6,037 nt of DNA from Anaerolineales bacterium UBA3082 (GTDB lineage: Bacteria; Chloroflexota; Anaerolineae; UBA7937). The stretch spans positions 1 through 6,037 of the forward strand of contig DFBK01000052.1 of assembly GCA_002366595.1 (NCBI GenBank). The letters run 5' to 3'. The notes beneath the pieces were generated by a model. It had not been told where the DNA came from, searched no databases, and was given only the letters and a program-made list of their open reading frames with translations. A program made the translations under genes and the position numbers. Positions 5,165 to 6,037 of this stretch are shown here, in pieces (the first letter of the stretch is position 1; each line of letters starts with the position of its first letter).

Positions 5165-6037
5165 TCACTCCGTGGGGGTAGGTGAGGGGGAGAACGTAGC
5201 CGTGATGGTAGGAGTAGCCGTGATGGTAGGAGTGGCGGTGATGGTGGGAGTGGCGGTCATGGTTGGCGTCCCAGTGGGGGTCAGGGGAGGGCCGATGGCG
5301 GGCGTGGGGGTGAGAAACTCTTCTGCCCTCCACCCCACATCCACCACCTCACCTTCCTCTCCCAGAGGGGGCATCTCCTGGCCGTTGAGGACGGCCCGCA
5401 CCCCAGCGGCATCCCCCACATGTAAGGCTATCATCTCGCTTGCGGACCAGGTTTGGGTCTCCCCGGCATCGAGAAGCCCTCGGAAGACCTCCTCTCCGTC
5501 AACGATGACCTCCAGCCAGGTCCTGGTGAGGATTTCGATCTCCAGTCGTAGCCCGGTGATGACTACCTCGGTAGGGGTAAAAGTGGGGCTAGGGCTGGGC
5601 GGTGGGGTGCTGGTGGCTGTCGCCTCTGGGGTAGGGGAAGAGGCTTCCACAGTCGACGTGGCCAGGAGGGGGGTGAGGATGGGGGCCAGGTATTGGCGGT
5701 AGCCCCAGAAACCGAGAAGCCCCACAGCCACGAATATCACCAAGATGACGATGAGATCGGGCGAGAGGAAGGGAGGGGAGGCTAAGGCTTGGGAGGCTGG
5801 GGGGATGGGGGTGGGGGTTACCTCTTCTTCGCCGAAGAGGCGCATCACCTCGCTTATATCTAACCCCAGGTAACGAGCGTAGTTCTTCAAGAGTCCCTTA
5901 GTATAGATGCGGTCGGGGAGGACGCCGTAATCTTCCTCCTCCAGGGCCTTGATGACCCTCTCGCGGATCTTGATCTCCTCTTCGACTTCTGCTGGGGAGA
6001 CCCCCTTCTGCTCCCTGGCTTCCCGGAGCATCTCGCC
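5165..6037 (-). CDS. RodZ-like membrane protein (HTH_25, TM, DUF4115, Thr/Pro tail), 5' partial
   Basis: The frame stays open to the right edge: two codons (Gly-Glu) precede the ATG at 6031, matching the usual GE(x)LREARE start of these proteins, so a few N-terminal residues are missing. Counting from that ATG, residues 1-66 are a cytoplasmic Cro-like HTH (LREAREQKGVSPAEVEEE, then YTKGLLKNYARYLGLD). Residues about 91-110 are one membrane segment (LIVILVIFVAVGLLGFWG). Residues 125-155 are a Ser/Thr/Pro linker, and 160-236 resemble the RodZ C-terminal DUF4115 domain (WLEVIVDGEEVFRGLLDAGE). The final 50 residues are Thr/Pro-rich and presumably extracytoplasmic. In model bacteria RodZ links MreB to the cell envelope and supports rod shape. 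Whether this protein does so is unknown, since no mreB is visible and such proteins are widespread. Confidence 0.87.
   Translation of the reverse strand, partial: GEMLREAREQKGVSPAEVEEEIKIRERVIKALEEEDYGVLPDRIYTKGLLKNYARYLGLDISEVMRLFGEEEVTPTPIPPASQALASPPFLSPDLIVILVIFVAVGLLGFWGYRQYLAPILTPLLATSTVEASSPTPEATATSTPPPSPSPTFTPTEVVITGLRLEIEILTRTWLEVIVDGEEVFRGLLDAGETQTWSASEMIALHVGDAAGVRAVLNGQEMPPLGEEGEVVDVGWRAEEFLTPTPAIGPPLTPTGTPTMTATPTITATPTITATPTITATFSPSPTPTE
5198..5269 (-). repeat. Four 18-bp tandem repeats encoding TPT(I/M)TA
   Basis: Four consecutive 18-bp units encode TPTMTA, then TPTITA three times, near the C-terminus of the RodZ-like protein. On the plus strand two adjacent units are identical (GTAGCCGTGATGGTAGGA at 5196-5213 and 5214-5231), while the other two have diverged at a few bases. 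The unit is a multiple of three, so gain or loss changes tail length without breaking the frame. Confidence 0.85.

Noticed and set aside
5196..5269. CRISPR array
   Set aside because: The 18-bp units are directly adjacent without spacers and code for a Thr/Pro repeat in frame.
5142..5702. 186-residue plus-strand open frame with repeated GVAVMV
   Set aside because: It is antisense to the RodZ-like gene; the repeat is only the mirror of the TPTITA-coding tandem units.

Overview
The window reads as bacterial chromosome, most probably from a member of Chloroflexota. That assignment is an inference from protein style: a RodZ-like membrane protein with long Thr/Pro-rich linkers lies directly upstream of rimO, and there is a large HExxH metalloprotease with an immune-inhibitor-A-like C-terminal half. 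There is no rRNA, tRNA or other direct taxonomic marker.

Layout. (1) Positions 3-1628, plus strand: the 3' part of a large secreted-type zinc metalloprotease whose 5' end lies outside the window. It is followed by a clear hairpin terminator at 1652-1676. (2) Positions about 1789-3699, plus strand: a compact four-gene unit that begins with an extended -10 promoter. Three small genes in a row (1848-2201, 2191-2547, 2548-2937) encode divergent paralogues of one helix-turn-helix protein. The first two overlap by 11 bases, and the second and third abut as TAA-ATG. After 24 bases comes a 245-residue protein (2962-3699) with a small helical N-terminal domain, a basic linker and a HEPN-like helical C-terminal domain. 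(3) Positions 3775-3805: a 15-bp perfect inverted repeat between convergent genes. (4) Positions 3814-5130, minus strand: rimO, the S12 methylthiotransferase. (5) Positions 5165-6037, minus strand: a RodZ-like protein (HTH, TM, DUF4115, Thr/Pro tail) that runs off the right edge. Its tail is encoded by four 18-bp tandem repeats.

How the genes work together. rodZ-like and rimO form an ordinary housekeeping pair transcribed leftwards. The protease is a self-contained exported enzyme. The unit in between has its own promoter, contains AT-richer stretches than its neighbours, and looks like an accessory insertion. Its gene content, three HTH paralogues plus one HEPN-like protein, is the unexplained part of the window. 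A regulator/effector arrangement (defence, toxin-antitoxin or RNA-targeting) is plausible, but the sequence alone does not prove it.
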